Notes under the pieces: generated by a model
What the model saw: the letters and a program-made list of their open reading frames with translations, nothing else
Told to the model about the DNA's origin: nothing
The model's database searches: none
Shown here: piece after piece, positions 43,521 to 56,003 of the stretch
How positions within the stretch are numbered: the stretch's first letter is position 1
How the letters are laid out: every line of letters begins with the position of its first letter
Translations under genes and position numbers: made by a program
Source of the DNA: Theropithecus gelada
Taxonomy: Eukaryota > Chordata > Mammalia > Primates > Cercopithecidae
Direction: 5' to 3'
DNA: 64,000 nt
Assembly: GCF_003255815.1 (NCBI RefSeq)
Contig: NC_037670.1
Span: 26,686,672-26,750,671, forward strand

Positions 43521-44251
43521 TGAATTCTTGCCTCCTCAGAAGAATTTGGCAGAAGGGCATAAGGCAGAATAAGAGACGGAGTCAGTTGTCAGAGCAGGAG
43601 TGAAAGATTATTACAAAGCTTTAGAACAGGAATGAAAGAAAGGAAAGCACACTTGGAGGAGGCCCAAGTGGCAACCTGAAGGACAAGTGCCCCTCTTGAC
43701 CTTGGATTTAGGGATTTAGGTGCCGGCATACTTTCAGCATCTTGTGCATCTTCCCCTCATTCTTCTCTTAGAGTGCAGGGGAGCCGCGTGCATGCGCAGT
43801 GGCCTGCTAGGCTCGGGAGGTGAGCATGCGCAGTGTGTTTGCTAGCGTCATATGCATGCTCCGCTGAGGTAAGTGTTCTTCCCTTTTCTGGTGGAATGCA
43901 CCTGGAAGGTCATATGCCAGTTAAACTCTGCTATTTTGCCTCTTAATGCACATGCTTGAGCCCACTCACCCAATTCCTGAGATCTTAACGGGAAGCTGCC
44001 AATCACCAGTTTCAGGTGTTTTTTCAATCTATTGGGAAACTGTCTTTCCCTGGTGCTGGCTTAGACCAGTTATTATTTTAGAAAGGCAGCGTGACAACTG
44101 CTGGACCATCACCTGACATTCCTGGTGGGGTGTGGGGGCCTTCTCCTGCCCTGTTCATGTCTGACTACTACCCTCTGGAACATTACCTGGCATAGATTCC
44201 AGCTAAATATGAGTTCCTTTCTGGTAATGACCAAAATGAGTGATTGAGGCA
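43521..44251 (-). repeat. ERV LTR (3' LTR of the adjacent provirus remnant)
   Basis: 731 bases, TG...CA on both readings. On the minus strand it starts TGCCTCAATCACTCATTTTG and ends GGAGGCAAGAATTCA. A degenerate poly(A) signal lies in CTTTGTAATAATCTTTCACT (about 43622-43603). It is downstream of minus-strand env remnants, as expected for a 3' LTR. The family is possibly LTR8-like, from memory only. Confidence 0.8.
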
Positions 44252-44376
44252 CTAAGAAGAAGAGGGCATCAGCTAACAGAACAGAAAGCTTTGCAATGCT
44301 TTTTCATATAATGTCTGGAATTTACAGATAACACAAGTAGTTTAGGTCAGGGGTTGATGATATTATTATTACTTTT

Positions 44377-45723
44377 TTAACTCCTAGGGCTGGGTGGTGG
44401 TGCCAAAGTTGTCTGACTATTTATCTTACTTTTGTTTCTTTCTGACTTTCTGCTTTCTCTCTTTCCTCCCATCTTGTGAACTAGGCAAGGTTGGGGGAGG
44501 AGGGCAGCAGGAGTAGTAGTGGTCTCCTTCCTTAGTGTGACACAGCACCCAACAAGAATAAGTACTCCCATGATGGCTGCGAAGGAAGTAAGAATTGAGG
44601 CTATTTTTCTTTTCCATTTACTGAACCACTTTTCTTGCCATCCTATAAAGGGGTCATTTACCCCTGAGTTGTTGGCTAACTCATTGGATAGAGCAATCAG
44701 ACCTTGCAATGCCTTTGTTATACTTCCATTAGGGGCGGTGTTGTTTGGGGATGAAGGTACAATGTTGAGTTTTAATTATGATGCAAATTCCTCCTTTTCC
44801 TGCTAGTATCATGTCTAAGGCTATCCTATTTTTCCCAAGCCATCTGGCTAGTAGCCCCTAATTGCTCAGCTATTCCTTTAACAGCATCTCTACTGTAGTT
44901 AATGGATGGCTGTTGGTTGTAATAAATGTAGTTTATCCAATTTATATTTTATTGTCACCCACCAAAATATTGACTCAAATCCTGCAGATATTTGATTTTG
45001 GGCTTTTAATTGATCTGGTATTTGCTGTGGGACTCTAATTGTGTCTAAATAGATGTGAGAGTTGAGAGACCCATAAGGGGCTTCTTTTGCTTTACGATAT
45101 CTTATTTTTTCTTTCTCTGGTTGATAAAATGCCAGGGTGAAAGGGATAGCCAATTGGACTAAAGCGTAAGTGCCACTTCAGTTACTCGGCAGAATGTCCA
45201 GTAAAGGTCCATCATAATAGCACTACACATCTGCTCAGGGATGAATAAGGGCTGACTGATTAGTAAGTCCTTGAAAATTCTTAAGCTCACTGCATCCCTT
45301 CAGGTCTCCAAGGAATGCTGAGTTTCCTCCCAGTTGTAAGAGATACGAAGTGAACTTAGTGTTGGGAGACAGAAGCTGGATGGCCCTTGGGGGCTGACCC
45401 ACAGGGTGTCGAACTTCGGGATATAGCAGACAGAGAGCTTGGCATGACTTGTTATCCCAGGCTGAATAAGCCTGGAAAACAGCTACCATGCAGCCCATGC
45501 CCGGTCAACTAGAGGACCACCCTAGTGGAAGGGGGACAGTCTGGGTTTCTGGCCTGCCATGTGCATAAGCATAACAGTTGCCTTTGTTTAACGTGTGGAC
45601 AGAATATTTAATCCATTTTAACCAGGCATTTATATTTTTATACCCTGTTTTAATGGTTTGCCTTAGGACTCCTATTTCTACTACTGGGACCTTGCTTTTG
45701 TCATTTGGCATGAGGTGAGTCAT
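44377..45723 (-). pseudogene. Endogenous retrovirus env remnant, broken
   Basis: Four minus-strand open pieces (45723-45505, 45498-45235, 45153-44899, 44709-44377) read in order like an env of a class I (gammaretrovirus-like) endogenous retrovirus. The last piece holds a hydrophobic membrane-anchor segment followed by a charged tail, then the 3' LTR. Frameshifts and stops separate the pieces, and no intact signal-to-anchor frame exists, so no functional envelope can be made. Gag and pol are not recognisable to the right. Confidence 0.8.
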
Positions 45724-46211
45724 AGTTTGATTTCATAGGTTTGGGAAAGGGGCAGCCATGGGAGGTGGAGGAGGGAGAACAAAGTGCACCTTAAAGAAAC
45801 CCATAGGATCCTTTCCAGTGATCTCTGCTTCTAAACCATAGAAGCACTCTACTCCATAGACAGAGCAGCCCTGAGGGCTGCTGGTTACTCATTTTTATGG
45901 TTATTTCTTGATTATATGCTAAACAAGGGGCAAATTATTCATGCCTCTCCTTTTTAGACCATATAGGGTAACTTCCTGACTTTGCTTGGAATAAGATATC
46001 TCCAACATTTTTTTTTTTTATTTTCAGTGGTTTACTTAGTTCCAACAGTGACTCAATCCAAAAGCTCCTTTCAAGCCTAGGTGGGAATTTTCCAGGTTTT
46101 TTTTTTTTTTTATCATATAAACAAGAGATATTCCTAGAAAGGGTATAGAGGAGGCATCTTCATGATGCCCCAAAATTTACTCTTAGAAATAAACTTAAGA
46201 TAGCAAAAGAT
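45724..46211. other. Probable ERV internal sequence, unassigned
   Basis: It continues leftwards into the env remnant without a visible boundary. No frame is recognised. Confidence 0.4.
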
Positions 46212-46511
46212 GGCCAGGCATGGTGGCTCACGCCTGTAATCCCAGCACTTTGGGAGGCTGAGGCGGGCGGGTCACCTGAGGTTGGGAGTTTGAGACCAAC
46301 CTGACCAACATGGAGAAACCCCATCTCTACTAAACTACAAAATTAGCTGGGCATGGTGCCACACACCTGTAGTCCCAGCTACTCAGGAGGCTGAGGCAGG
46401 AGAATCACTTGAACCCGGGAGGCGGAGGTTGTGGTGAGCCGAGGTTGCACCATTGCACTCCAGCCTGAGCAACAAGAGCAAAACTCGGTCTCAAAAAAAA
46501 AAAAAAAAAAA
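46212..46511 (+). repeat. Alu
   Basis: GGCCAGGCATGGTGGCTCAC; AGCAAAAG recurs past an extended tail at about 46532. Confidence 0.93.
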
Positions 46512-46529
46512 CACCAAGAAAAAATAAAA

Positions 46530-47619
46530 AGAGCAAAAGGTGACAAAAGCCCTGTAGGGAGGGGACCTTTTAAGACAAAACTCCCATAAGAGCCTGATAC
46601 GTTCAGAGTAAAAAATGAGCTTCTTAAAATATTATGTGTCTTGGACCCTCAGAAAATCAGATGAGGACCTGAAAAATCACATTTTCTGGATGGCAGAGAC
46701 TAAGAGTATCCCCCCTTAGTCACAAAGTGAAGCTCTCAAGGACATGAAACAAGAAGGCTGGGAAACTTCATCTGGTTTTTGTTTCAGAGACCCACAGCAA
46801 AGTTTGTCTTAACAGACACTGGTCCAGTCAGAACCACAAAAGACTGACCAGGCAGCAGCGCCGTTTTGAACAGCAGGCTTACAGGGGCTTACAAGAGTTC
46901 TAGGCCCGTGTTCTACCCTATGGTACCCCCCTTTATTGTTACTGAAACCCTAGAGGTTTAGGCTAAGTCCCGCTGCTCACTGCACAGAAAGCCACTCACT
47001 GAGACAACCAGTATTGCTAGGCTTTAATTGGGTGCTGCAGCAGAGGAGATGGGAGATCAGACTCAAATCTATCTCCTCACTGACTAAAGTTAGGAGTTTA
47101 TACAGCAGAAATGTAACAACATGCAGGAAAACAGGAATTAGGAAGGGGTAGGAAAAGGGCCTTGGTCAACAGGCAGCAGTTGGTGGGTTAGTCAATCATA
47201 AAGGGAGAGAGGTCTGGCATCTCATTATTCAGGTGTGGTGATCTGATGAGTTTCAATTCTTTGATTCTATCTGGGAGACCTGATGGCTGGTTTCTTGAGA
47301 AAGGAACTCAGATAAGGTGAATATAACTTTCTCAAGTGTCAAGACTGGAAAGGTAAATTTCTATGTTTATTCAAAAGAAACTGTAAACATCTATGAGATG
47401 GTGAACTGTAAATTTCTATGGGATAATTGGGTCAGTTTCATTCTGACAGAAGAACACAGAAAGAAGAAGAAAAGTGGCAACAAAAAAGGATATTAGAGGA
47501 AAAGGGATCAAATGATGTGAATATTCATAACACAAAATACCAGAGTTACGGCAGAGTCACCACAATGCAAGACTATCATACAAATCCTTTTTTTCTATAA
47601 TCAAAACTTTGCAGGTGAG
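46530..47619. other. LTR-like unassigned sequence
   Basis: TGCTAGGCTTTAATTGGGTG (47018) and purine/pyrimidine texture suggest retroviral LTR or leader sequence, but no boundaries or family can be fixed. Confidence 0.35.
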
Positions 47620-47929
47620 GTTGGGCATGGTGGTTCACACCCGTAATCCCAGCACTTTTGGGAGGCTGAGGCAGGAGAATCACTTGAGCCCAGGCATTTG
47701 AGACCAGGTGGCAACATGGCAAAATCCTATCTCTACAAAAAATACTAAAAATGTTACGTGGGCATGGTGGTGCACGTCTGCAGTCCCAGCTACTTGGGAG
47801 TACTGAGGTGGAAGGATCACTTGAACCCTGGAGGTTGGGGCTGCAGTGAGCTGTGTTTGCACCCCTGCACTCCAGCCTGGGTGATGAAGTGAGATCTTAT
47901 CTAAAACAAAAACAAAAACAAAACAAAAG
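47620..47929 (+). repeat. Alu
   Basis: GGTTGGGCATGGTGGTTCAC to a CAAAAA tail. Confidence 0.91.
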
Positions 47930-48308
47930 AAGAACGTTGGAGATGAGACAGTGATTTTTACCATCCACCCAGCTGGAGTCCACAGACAGCCTGGCTGATG
48001 AGAAATTCCTAGTTCTTGGCTGGCAGATCAGGCTCCTGGGTTCTCTTCACTGTGGGTTCCAGAAGAGAAGAATGGCTTTGGCCACCCTGCTTGCTGTGCC
48101 ACACTGTGGGAGTCATAGGCCCTTAGCCCCCTAAAAGTTCACTGAAAAAAATCACTGGTGTGAAGCAGATTATGAGGAAAGGCATGCACATTTATTTAAC
48201 GTGTGTGCAAAGGAGCCTTCGGAATGAAGGCCTTAGCTAACCTTTCCGAGATTCAGACTACAGAAAGTCTGGCAGAGCTACTTTAAAATACGTCAAAGAT
48301 ATATATTT
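47930..48308. other. Unassigned, LTR-like sequence
   Basis: ATGCACATTTATTTAACGTG and nearby sequence look retroviral; no confident assignment. Confidence 0.3.
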
Positions 48309-48551
48309 TGGCCAGCCTGGGCAACATGGTGAAACCCCATTTCTACAACAAATACAAAAAATTAGCCGGGCATGGTGGCATGCACCTGTAGTCCGAACTA
48401 CTGGGGAGGCTGATGTGGTAGAAGCACCTGAGCCTGGGAAGTCAAGGCTGCGGTGAGCTGAGATGCACCACTGGACTCTAGCCTGGGCAACTGTAGCCTC
48501 TTCTCTTTTAGAAGAGTCTGTATCCAAAAAAAAAAAAAAAAAAGAAAGAAA
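48309..48551 (+). repeat. 5'-truncated Alu
   Basis: Begins at GGCCAGCCTGGGCAACATGG, inside the left arm; A/GAAA tail. Confidence 0.88.
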
Positions 48552-49287
48552 AAATATACATATATATTTTAAATATTTTGGGGGGTAAAATATTGATTTA
48601 TTTTAACCAGCCAGTGTTTCTAAGGTTGAAACTTGATTTTCTGTAGCTGCAGGGGTTTTACTCAACATGGGGGGCATGGTAAGATTTGGTCAAATCTAAC
48701 AGAAGATGGACGAAACGAAAAATGCAGAAAAAGCAATAGCAAAATTTACCTATTGCTGGGATCTCTGAGTATAAAGGAGAAGTTACAGCCAGCTGTCAAT
48801 AAACCTTGACCTTCAGCTACCAAATCCCCAAATGAAATCCCAAGCCACCTCCTTACTTGGAGGTGCAGCCCAAGCTGAAGACTGCTCTTTGTTGGCATGA
48901 AAGCAGCAAACTCAGCTTCCTTATCGGAAGTGAGCAAACTCCTTTTCTAGAGGAGTTCCCTGGCAAAATAAACCTTGAATCTCAAACCAAAAATTTCAGG
49001 AGATCAGGGAACCTCAGGAGAGAGAGCATGCTTTTGAACCTTTGCAGTTTGCACAGTCAGAGAGAATCTCTTGGTGGCAGGAGAATTGCTGCAGGTCAGA
49101 GGAGCTAATCTCTTCTCTGTAATCCTTTCATGGTTACCAAAATTATAACCAAAATGAGTGACTGAGGTAGTAAGTCTCACACCACCAAGGTTTATTAAGC
49201 CAGCTTGAGGATGCACAGGGGAAAAACATGAGTCATAGAATCTGTGGCTGCTTTTTCCAAAGAGGTTCTTAAAAAATTTACTATTTG
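48552..49287 (-). other. ERV-like sequence, unresolved
   Basis: On minus, GGCTTAATAAACCTTGGTGG (a poly(A)-signal-like run near 49199) is followed by ACCTCAGTCACTCATTTTGG. The latter matches the U3 start of the LTR at 44251. No open frame is convincing. Confidence 0.4.
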
Positions 49288-49582
49288 CCAGGTGTGGTGG
49301 CTCACACTTGTAATCCCAGCACTTTGGGAGGCCGAGGCAGGTGGATCACCTGAGGTCGGGAGTTCAAGACCAGCCTGACCAACATGGAGAAACCCCGTCT
49401 CTACTAAAAATACAAAATTAGCCGGGGTGGTGGCACATGCCCGTAATCCCAGCTACTCGGGAGGCTGAGGCAGGAGAATCGCTTGAACCGGGGAGGCGGA
49501 GGTTGCGGTGAGCCGAGATCGCGCCATTGCACTCCAGCCTGGGCAAAAAGAGCGAAACTCTGTCTCAAAAAAAAAAAAAAAA
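49288..49582 (+). repeat. Alu with target duplication
   Basis: AAATTTACTATTT lies on both sides. Confidence 0.94.
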
Positions 49583-49746
49583 ATTTACTATTTATTACAT
49601 TTTCCTTAAAAAAAAAAGGGGGTTGGGGCAGCAGTGAGGCAAATGATTACATACTGCTAAGACTTTAGTTAGCGCCCAGGGAACCAACATTTTACAAACG
49701 ATAAGGTGAAGATCTGGAGAAAAAGCGAATAGAAAAGGCTGACTCG

Positions 49747-50040
49747 GCCGGGCGCGGTGGCTCAAGCCTGTAATCCCAGCACTTTGGGAGGCCGAGGCGG
49801 GTGGATCACGAGGTCAGGAGATCGAGACTATCCTGGCTAACACGGTGAAACCCCGTCTCTACGAAAAATACAAAAAACTAGCCGGGCGTGGTGGCGGGCG
49901 CCTGTAGTCTCAGCTACTTGGGAGGCTGAGGCGGGAGAATGGCATGAACCCGGGAGGCGGAGCTTGCAGTGAGCCGAGATCACGCCACTGCACTCCACCC
50001 TGGGAGCACAGCGAGACTCCGTCTCAAAAAAAAAAAAAAA
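49747..50040 (+). repeat. Young Alu (Y-like)
   Basis: GGCCGGGCGCGGTGGCTCAA, few changes from consensus; AAAAGGCTGACT / AAAAGGCTGAGT flanks. Confidence 0.94.
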
Positions 50041-50324
50041 GGCTGAGTCTTGGGAAGGGATGAAGGAATGATTAGTTTCATCTTGTGTCCTTGTTCTGTG
50101 CCTGGGAAGATGAGCTAGTAGTCTTTTGCAAAGACTGGTTCCTGTTTAGCCCTTATGGAAGAAAACCTAAGTACTGTTAGCGAGAGAGTAGGTATAATGA
50201 GGTGTGTTCAATCTCCTATCTTATGGCTGTGAACTCAGCTTCCAAGCTTTCTCTGGAGTCCCCTTGGCCAAGAGAGGATCCATTTAGTCCGTTGAGAGGC
50301 TTAGAATTTATTTTTTAATTTTTA

Positions 50325-50597
50325 ATTTTTTGAGATGAATTCTCACTCTGTAGCCAGGCTGTAGTGCAGTGGCATGATCTTGGCTCACTGCAACCTCCGC
50401 CTCCCAGGTTTAAATGATTCTCCTGTCTCAGCCTCCTGAGTAGCTGGGATTACAGGCATGCGCCACCATGCCTGGCTAATTTTTTTGTATTTTTAGTAGA
50501 GACAGGGTTCCACCATGTTGACCAGGCAACAAGTGATCCACCCACATTCAGCCTCCCAAAGTGCTGGGATTACAGGCATGAACCACCGCACCTGGCC
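50325..50597 (-). repeat. Alu
   Basis: TTTGAGATGAATTCTCACTC to CCGCACCTGGCC; a small deletion lies near 50528. Confidence 0.92.
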
Positions 50598-50800
50598 GAT
50601 TTTTTTTATTTCTCATTGGGAAACACTTTTACTGTGTCTTCTTTCTCAGGTCCATCCCCACTTTCTCCTCAAATACTCAAGGTGAAATGTCTACTAGTCT
50701 TATTGGGAGGGGTGTGTGTGTTAATCTGTAAAGTATAACTCTTGTTAAAAGTGTAAATTCAATATCATAATTTCATGTTTTTTTTAAAAATTAACTTGTA

Positions 50801-51102
50801 GGGCGCAGTGGCTCATGCTGTAATCCCAGCACTATGGGAGGCTGAGGCGCAGGACACCTGAGGTCAGGAGTTTGAGACTGGCCTGGCCAACATGGTGAAA
50901 TCCCATCTCCACTAAAAATACAAAAATTAGCCTGGTCTGATGGTGGGTGCCTGTAGTCCCAGCTACTTGGGAGGCTGAGGCACGAGATTCGCTTGAACCC
51001 AGGAGGCACAGGTTGCAGTGAGCCAAGATCGTGCCATTGCACTCCAGCCTGGGTGACAAGAGCAAAACTCCATCTCAAAATAAGATAAAATAAAATAAAA
51101 TA
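50801..51102 (+). repeat. Alu
   Basis: TGTAGGGCGCAGTGGCTCAT; (AAAAT)n tail. Confidence 0.92.
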
Positions 51103-51345
51103 AACTCTTAATCAAATATCCAGACAGTATTTAAATTTCCACAATTGTTTCTTTTGTAAAAGACACTTTATTTGAATTAAGATCTAAATAAGGTGCATAC
51201 ACTGTATCTCTTAATCTACACGTTTCCTACCATTCTTTTTTCTTTTGTAGCAGTTTATTTCTTCAAAATTAATTCTTTTTGTCTTGAAAAGCAAGTTTAA
51301 AGCTTTATGGTGCATACAATTTTTGTAATTAGAAAATGTTTTAGT

Positions 51346-51665
51346 CTGGACATGGTGGCACATGCCTGTAATCCCAAGAGCTCTGAGACGCCAATGCGGG
51401 CAGATTGCTTGATGCCAAGAGTTGAAGACAAGCCTGGGCAACACAGCAACACCCCATCTCTACAAAAAAAAAGTACAAAAATTAACCAGACATGGTGGTG
51501 CATGCCTTGTGGTCCCGGCTACTTTGGAGGCTGAAGTGGGAAGATCACTTAAGCCTGGGATGTCGAGGCTACAGTGAGCTGAAATCATGCCACCACACTT
51601 GAGCCTGGGCAAGAGTGAGAGCCTGTCTCAAAAAAAAAAACAAAACAGAAACAAAAAACAGAAAA
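51346..51665 (+). repeat. Alu, J-like
   Basis: CTGGACATGGTGGCACATGC; AAAATGTTT recurs at its end. Confidence 0.9.
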
Positions 51666-51739
51666 ATGTTTCAGAGGAAAAATAACCTATAAAGGAAATA
51701 AAATTCACCTATACTTTTATAAGTTTCTTAAACGTTATT

Positions 51740-52010
51740 TTTAATATTGGCAAAATACTTCATTGTGTGACGTGCCACAATTTAATGACTGTTATACTTT
51801 TGGACTCTTAAGTTGTGTCCAGTTTTCTCCTCTGGTTAATTGTGAATCAGGGATTATTGTGTCTGTAAAGCATTATGCACATCTGATTATTTCTGGGGGA
51901 GGATAAACTCCTAGAAGTAGAATTAACAGTCACAGTGTATATATGTATATAAAAAAAAAAATCTAAGGCTGCTGAAGCCTGTTGAGAAAATTCTTCATAA
52001 AGCCTTATAA
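51740..52010 (-). repeat. Old L1 (L1M) fragment
   Basis: GGACTCTTAAGTTGTGTCCA and GATAAACTCCTAGAAGTAGA are L1 3' region landmarks in reverse orientation. Confidence 0.65.
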
Positions 52011-52013
52011 TTG

Positions 52014-52331
52014 GGCCAGGGATGGTGGCTTACACTTGTAATCCCAGTGCTTAAAGAAGGCCAAGGCAGGAGGATTGCTTGAGGCCAGGAGTTTCGGATT
52101 AGTCTAGACAATATAGCAAGACCTCCATTGCTGCAAAAAGTAAAAAAAAAAAAAAAAAATAGGCGAGTGTGGTGGTGTGTGCCTGTAGTTCCCTCTACTC
52201 TGGGTGCCGAGATGGGAGGATCCCTTGAGCCCAGGAGTTTGAGGCCGCAGTGAGCTGTGACTGTGTCCACTGTACTCCAGGCTTAGGTTACAGAGTGAGA
52301 CCCTGTTTCAAAAAAAAAAAAAAAAAAAAAA
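52014..52331 (+). repeat. Alu, diverged
   Basis: GGCCAGGGATGGTGGCTTAC to a 22-base A run. Confidence 0.9.
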
Positions 52332-52354
52332 GAACCAGACATGTTCATAGTCAG

Positions 52355-52990
52355 GTATGTTAATCCATTTTCCATTGCTTATAAGAGAGTATCTGAAACT
52401 GGGTAATTTATAAAGAACCAATTTATTTCTTATAGTTCCAGAGGCTGGGAAGCACAAGGTCAAAGGGGTGCATCTGCCTACTTGTTGGTGGAGACTCTCT
52501 GTAGAGTCCTGAGTGGGGTGAGCATGCTAGCTCAGGTCCTTTTCCTCTTATAAAGTTTCCAGTCCTACTCCTGTGATAACCCATTAGTCCATGAATGGAT
52601 TAATCCACTCGTGGCACAGGGCCATGAACCAATCACGTCTTAGAGACCCCACCTCTCAATACTGCCACACTGGGGGTTAAGTTTTTTGTTTTTTGTTTTG
52701 TTTTGTTTTGTTTTCTGAGATGGAGTCTTGCTCTGTCACCCAGGCTAAAGTGCTGTAGCATGATCTCGACTCACTGCAACCTCTGCTATCTGGGTTCAAG
52801 TGATTCTCCTGCCTCAGCCACCCGAGCAGCTGGGATAACAGGTACCTGCCACCATACCCAGCTAGTTTTTGTATTTTTAGTAGAGACGGGGTTTCACCAT
52901 GTTGGCCAGGCTGGTCTCAAACTCCTGAACTCAAGTGATCCACCTGCCTCGGTTTAACATGAGTTTTAGAAGGAACAAAAATTCAGACCA
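52355..52990 (-). repeat. MLT1/MST-type LTR, split by an Alu
   Basis: TTAATCCATTTTCCATTGCT, ACTGGGTAATTTATAAAGAA and, past the Alu, ACATGAGTTTTAGAAGGAAC. Confidence 0.8.
52683..52953 (-). repeat. Alu, 5' end missing
   Basis: (TTTTG)n, then GAGATGGAGTCTTGCTCTG; stops at CCTGCCTCGG. Confidence 0.9.
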
Positions 52991-53224
52991 TAACATCAGG
53001 AGTATAAGAAAATAGCACTTCTACCACAGTCTTGCAAATACCAGGTATTAAAAACAAAAACACAAACTTCTCAAGTTGACACATAGTCTATTTGTTTCAG
53101 TTTATTCTTTATTATTAATAATGAATTTGGGACACACTTTCTCCATATTCTCAGTAGTCTATATTTCTTCTATTGTGAATTATCTGTTTAAGATATTTGC
53201 CCATTTCCTACTAAGAGTTATATT

Positions 53225-53600
53225 GGTCAGGGGTTCTAGCTGTCTGTTACTATGTAACAAATTACCCCAAAATGTATTGGCTTAAAATAACAACTATTCT
53301 TATGCTTCTGTGGATCAGGGAATTTGGGCAGGACATAGATGACCAGTTCTTTTGCTTTATGTGGTGTTCATTGGAATTCCTTGGTGATATTTATTGCTGG
53401 CTGGGATTGGCTGGAGGGTCCAAGATGACCTCAGTCACATGCCTGTGTGGGGCATGCCAGTGCCCTGTGTGGGGGAAGGCCAGGTCCAGCCAGGTTGCTC
53501 TCCATCCCTGAGCAGTTTTAGGACCTTTCCTTATGGAGGAGAGCTTTTTCTCTCCACTGGCTAGGTGGCTTAGTGTTGCGGGTTTTATGGCCATGAAAGA
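53225..53600. repeat. Old interspersed element, family uncertain
   Basis: ATGTAACAAATTACCCCAAA and TTGGCTTAAAATAACAACTA; same type as 33690-34170. Confidence 0.55.
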
Positions 53601-53815
53601 TATGCAGTGGGAAGAGTCTGCAAATAAACCTTACTAAAATAACCCTTATCTTCTATTACTTTCCCCCATATATTTACCTTCCCACAACTTACTGCCCCAT
53701 AGAAGCTCAAAACCCTTTCCCTTTGTCGTGTCTTGTTTCCACAATTTATCATTCTTTGATAAAATGGTACATATTCTGGGTCTAATTGCTTCTTTGGGTC
53801 TTCACTTTTCTATTC

Positions 53816-54122
53816 TTTTATTTATTTATTTATTTATTTATTTTTGAGACAGAGTCTTGCTCTGTTGCCCAGGCTGGAGTGCAGTGGCGCGATCTTGGGT
53901 CACTGAAACCTCCACTTCCAGGTTCAAGTGATTCTTGTGCCTCAGTCTCCAAGTAGTTGAGATTGTAGGCATGCACCACCATGCCTGGATAATTTTTGCA
54001 TTTTTAGTAGAGACAGGGTTATGTTGACCAGGCTGGTCTTAAACTCCTGACCTCAGGGGATCTGCCTGCCTTAGCCTCCCAAAGTGCTGGGATTACAGGT
54101 GTGAGTCAGGGCGCCCTGCCCT
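53816..54122 (-). repeat. Alu with target duplication
   Basis: (TTTA)n tail; GGGTCTTCACTTTT lies on both sides. Confidence 0.94.
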
Positions 54123-54337
54123 GGGTCTTCACTTTTTTATGAAGACCTCTATATGTATATGTAATGATAAACCTTTTCTCCTGTCTTTTGTCACTCTAAT
54201 TTGCAGGGCCCCAGCCATTGAACCTGAGGGGCTAGAGGAAAGTTTTTTTTCTCTCTCCCCTATAATGACTTGCTTTAGTGAGTGACATATTGGTAGATGT
54301 GATACCTAGTTTTGAAAAGTGTGTGTGTTGAGGCTTG

Positions 54338-54644
54338 TTTTTTTTTTTTTTTTTTTTTTTTTTAGACAGAGTCTTGCTCTGTCACCCAGGCTGGAGTACA
54401 GTGGTGAAGTCTCAGCTCACTGCAACTTCTGCCTCCCTGGTTCAAGTGATTCTCCTGCTTCAGCCTCCTGAATAGCTGGGATTAAGGTGCGTGCCATCAT
54501 GCCTGGCTAATTTTTGTAGTTTTAGTAGAGATAGGGTTTCACTATGTTGGCCAGGCTGGTCTCAAACTGCTGACCTCAAGTGATCGGCCCGGCTTGGCCT
54601 CCCGAAGTGCTGAGATTATAGGTGTGAGCCACTACTACCAGCTG
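54338..54644 (-). repeat. Alu with target duplication
   Basis: TGAGGCTTG lies on both sides. Confidence 0.93.
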
Positions 54645-54659
54645 AGGCTTGCTATTCTT

Positions 54660-54905
54660 ATACCCCTGCCAGTGCTATGATGAGAACATACCTGGGCTAG
54701 CCTGCTGTCCCTGAAAGAGATTGAACCATATGGATTAGAGCCATATCCAGCTAAGCTCAACCTAGATGAACTGCTCCACAAGCAACCACAGACCTGTGGG
54801 TACACCTAGCTTAGATGGCTGCAGACTCTTGAGAGATCATAAATTGTTGCCGTTTTAAGCCACTAAGTTTTTTGGGGGTGGTTTGTTACTTAAAGACAGC
54901 TGATG
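54660..54905 (+). repeat. MLT1-like LTR 3' part
   Basis: TTGCCGTTTTAAGCCACTAAG and TGGTTTGTTACTTAAAGACAGC. Confidence 0.65.
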
Positions 54906-56003
54906 TATAGAGCTTCTTTTACCTTTCTGGCCTTTGTAGGTGCAGGAAGGCGTGTAGCAGGTGGGCATGAGTTTTCAGTGCTAATTCATCATTTCTACCA
55001 CAGTCCCTCTTTGCTTACTGATTTGTCAAAGGTCTTTATATTATCGAGGATATTAAGTCCTATTCATGAGGCTATAAATGTTCTCTATACTTGTTTGTTT
55101 TTTCTTTTGTTTATGCAGCTTCTTTGGTGTATAGAAGTCATCAATATGAGTTCACCATATCAATTGTTTGCTTGGTAGTTTCTTCCCACACTTCCCATTT
55201 TGGCAGTTCTGCTATGCAGATATCCTCTTGCCATCTGATAATATTCTTCCTAAAAACATGCCTAAACATCTTAAGAATTCATCAATTCATAAATTCATCA
55301 TATATATATATATATATTTTTAAACCTAGAGTCTCAGATTCTTCAAAGTCAGATGGCTTCCCAAACAGCAAGCTTGGAGTCAACTCTCTCGCAGTCGAGG
55401 CTCTCGGCAGTGACCTGGGAGACTGCCTTCCTGAGACTTGCACATCAAATCTTTTGGAACTGGGCAGTACGGGATAGTTGGACTCTCCTCGCCTTCCTCG
55501 CTCATATCTATAGAAAATGAAAGGCCATGTTTTCAGACCTTTACCCTCTTATCATATTTTGACTGAAGTCAAGGGCTGGTCTAATTACTGTTGACTCAGC
55601 TGTTTCACTGAGATAAGTTTAATAAAAGAAAGTATTCTTGGCAAATTGGCCAACTAGTACAATTTTCTTTGATGAATGGCTCATTTTTAGCAATGTTATT
55701 ATGGAAATCTGAGAATAATCTATTCATTTGGCTTTTATATAAGCAAAATCCCCCATCATCCTGGCTTCAGCAATTAACACACTGATGGTCTTGTTTCATG
55801 AATATCTCCCTTCACTCCCACATTCTTCACCCCACAGATTTGTTCTAAAATCAGAGACATCTCCCACCCCCTGTGGTAAAAACTGCTTTATTGGTGACGG
55901 TAAGTATAAATCAATAAATATTGATGCCCAAAGAAGAGCTCAGATAATTGGTCCATATAGAGCTCAATGAAATTGAACCAAGTGATTGCTGGGATAACTG
56001 AAG
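54906..56003. other. Mostly unassigned sequence
   Basis: Contains a (TA)n run at 55298-55317. Frames at 54903-55477 have no recognised relatives. Its right end is the presumed 3' UTR side of the COX7A2 retrocopy. Confidence 0.4.

Noticed and set aside
45724..49287. Retroviral gag/pol genes
   Set aside because: Expected if the provirus were complete, but no reverse transcriptase, protease or integrase motif could be read in any frame.
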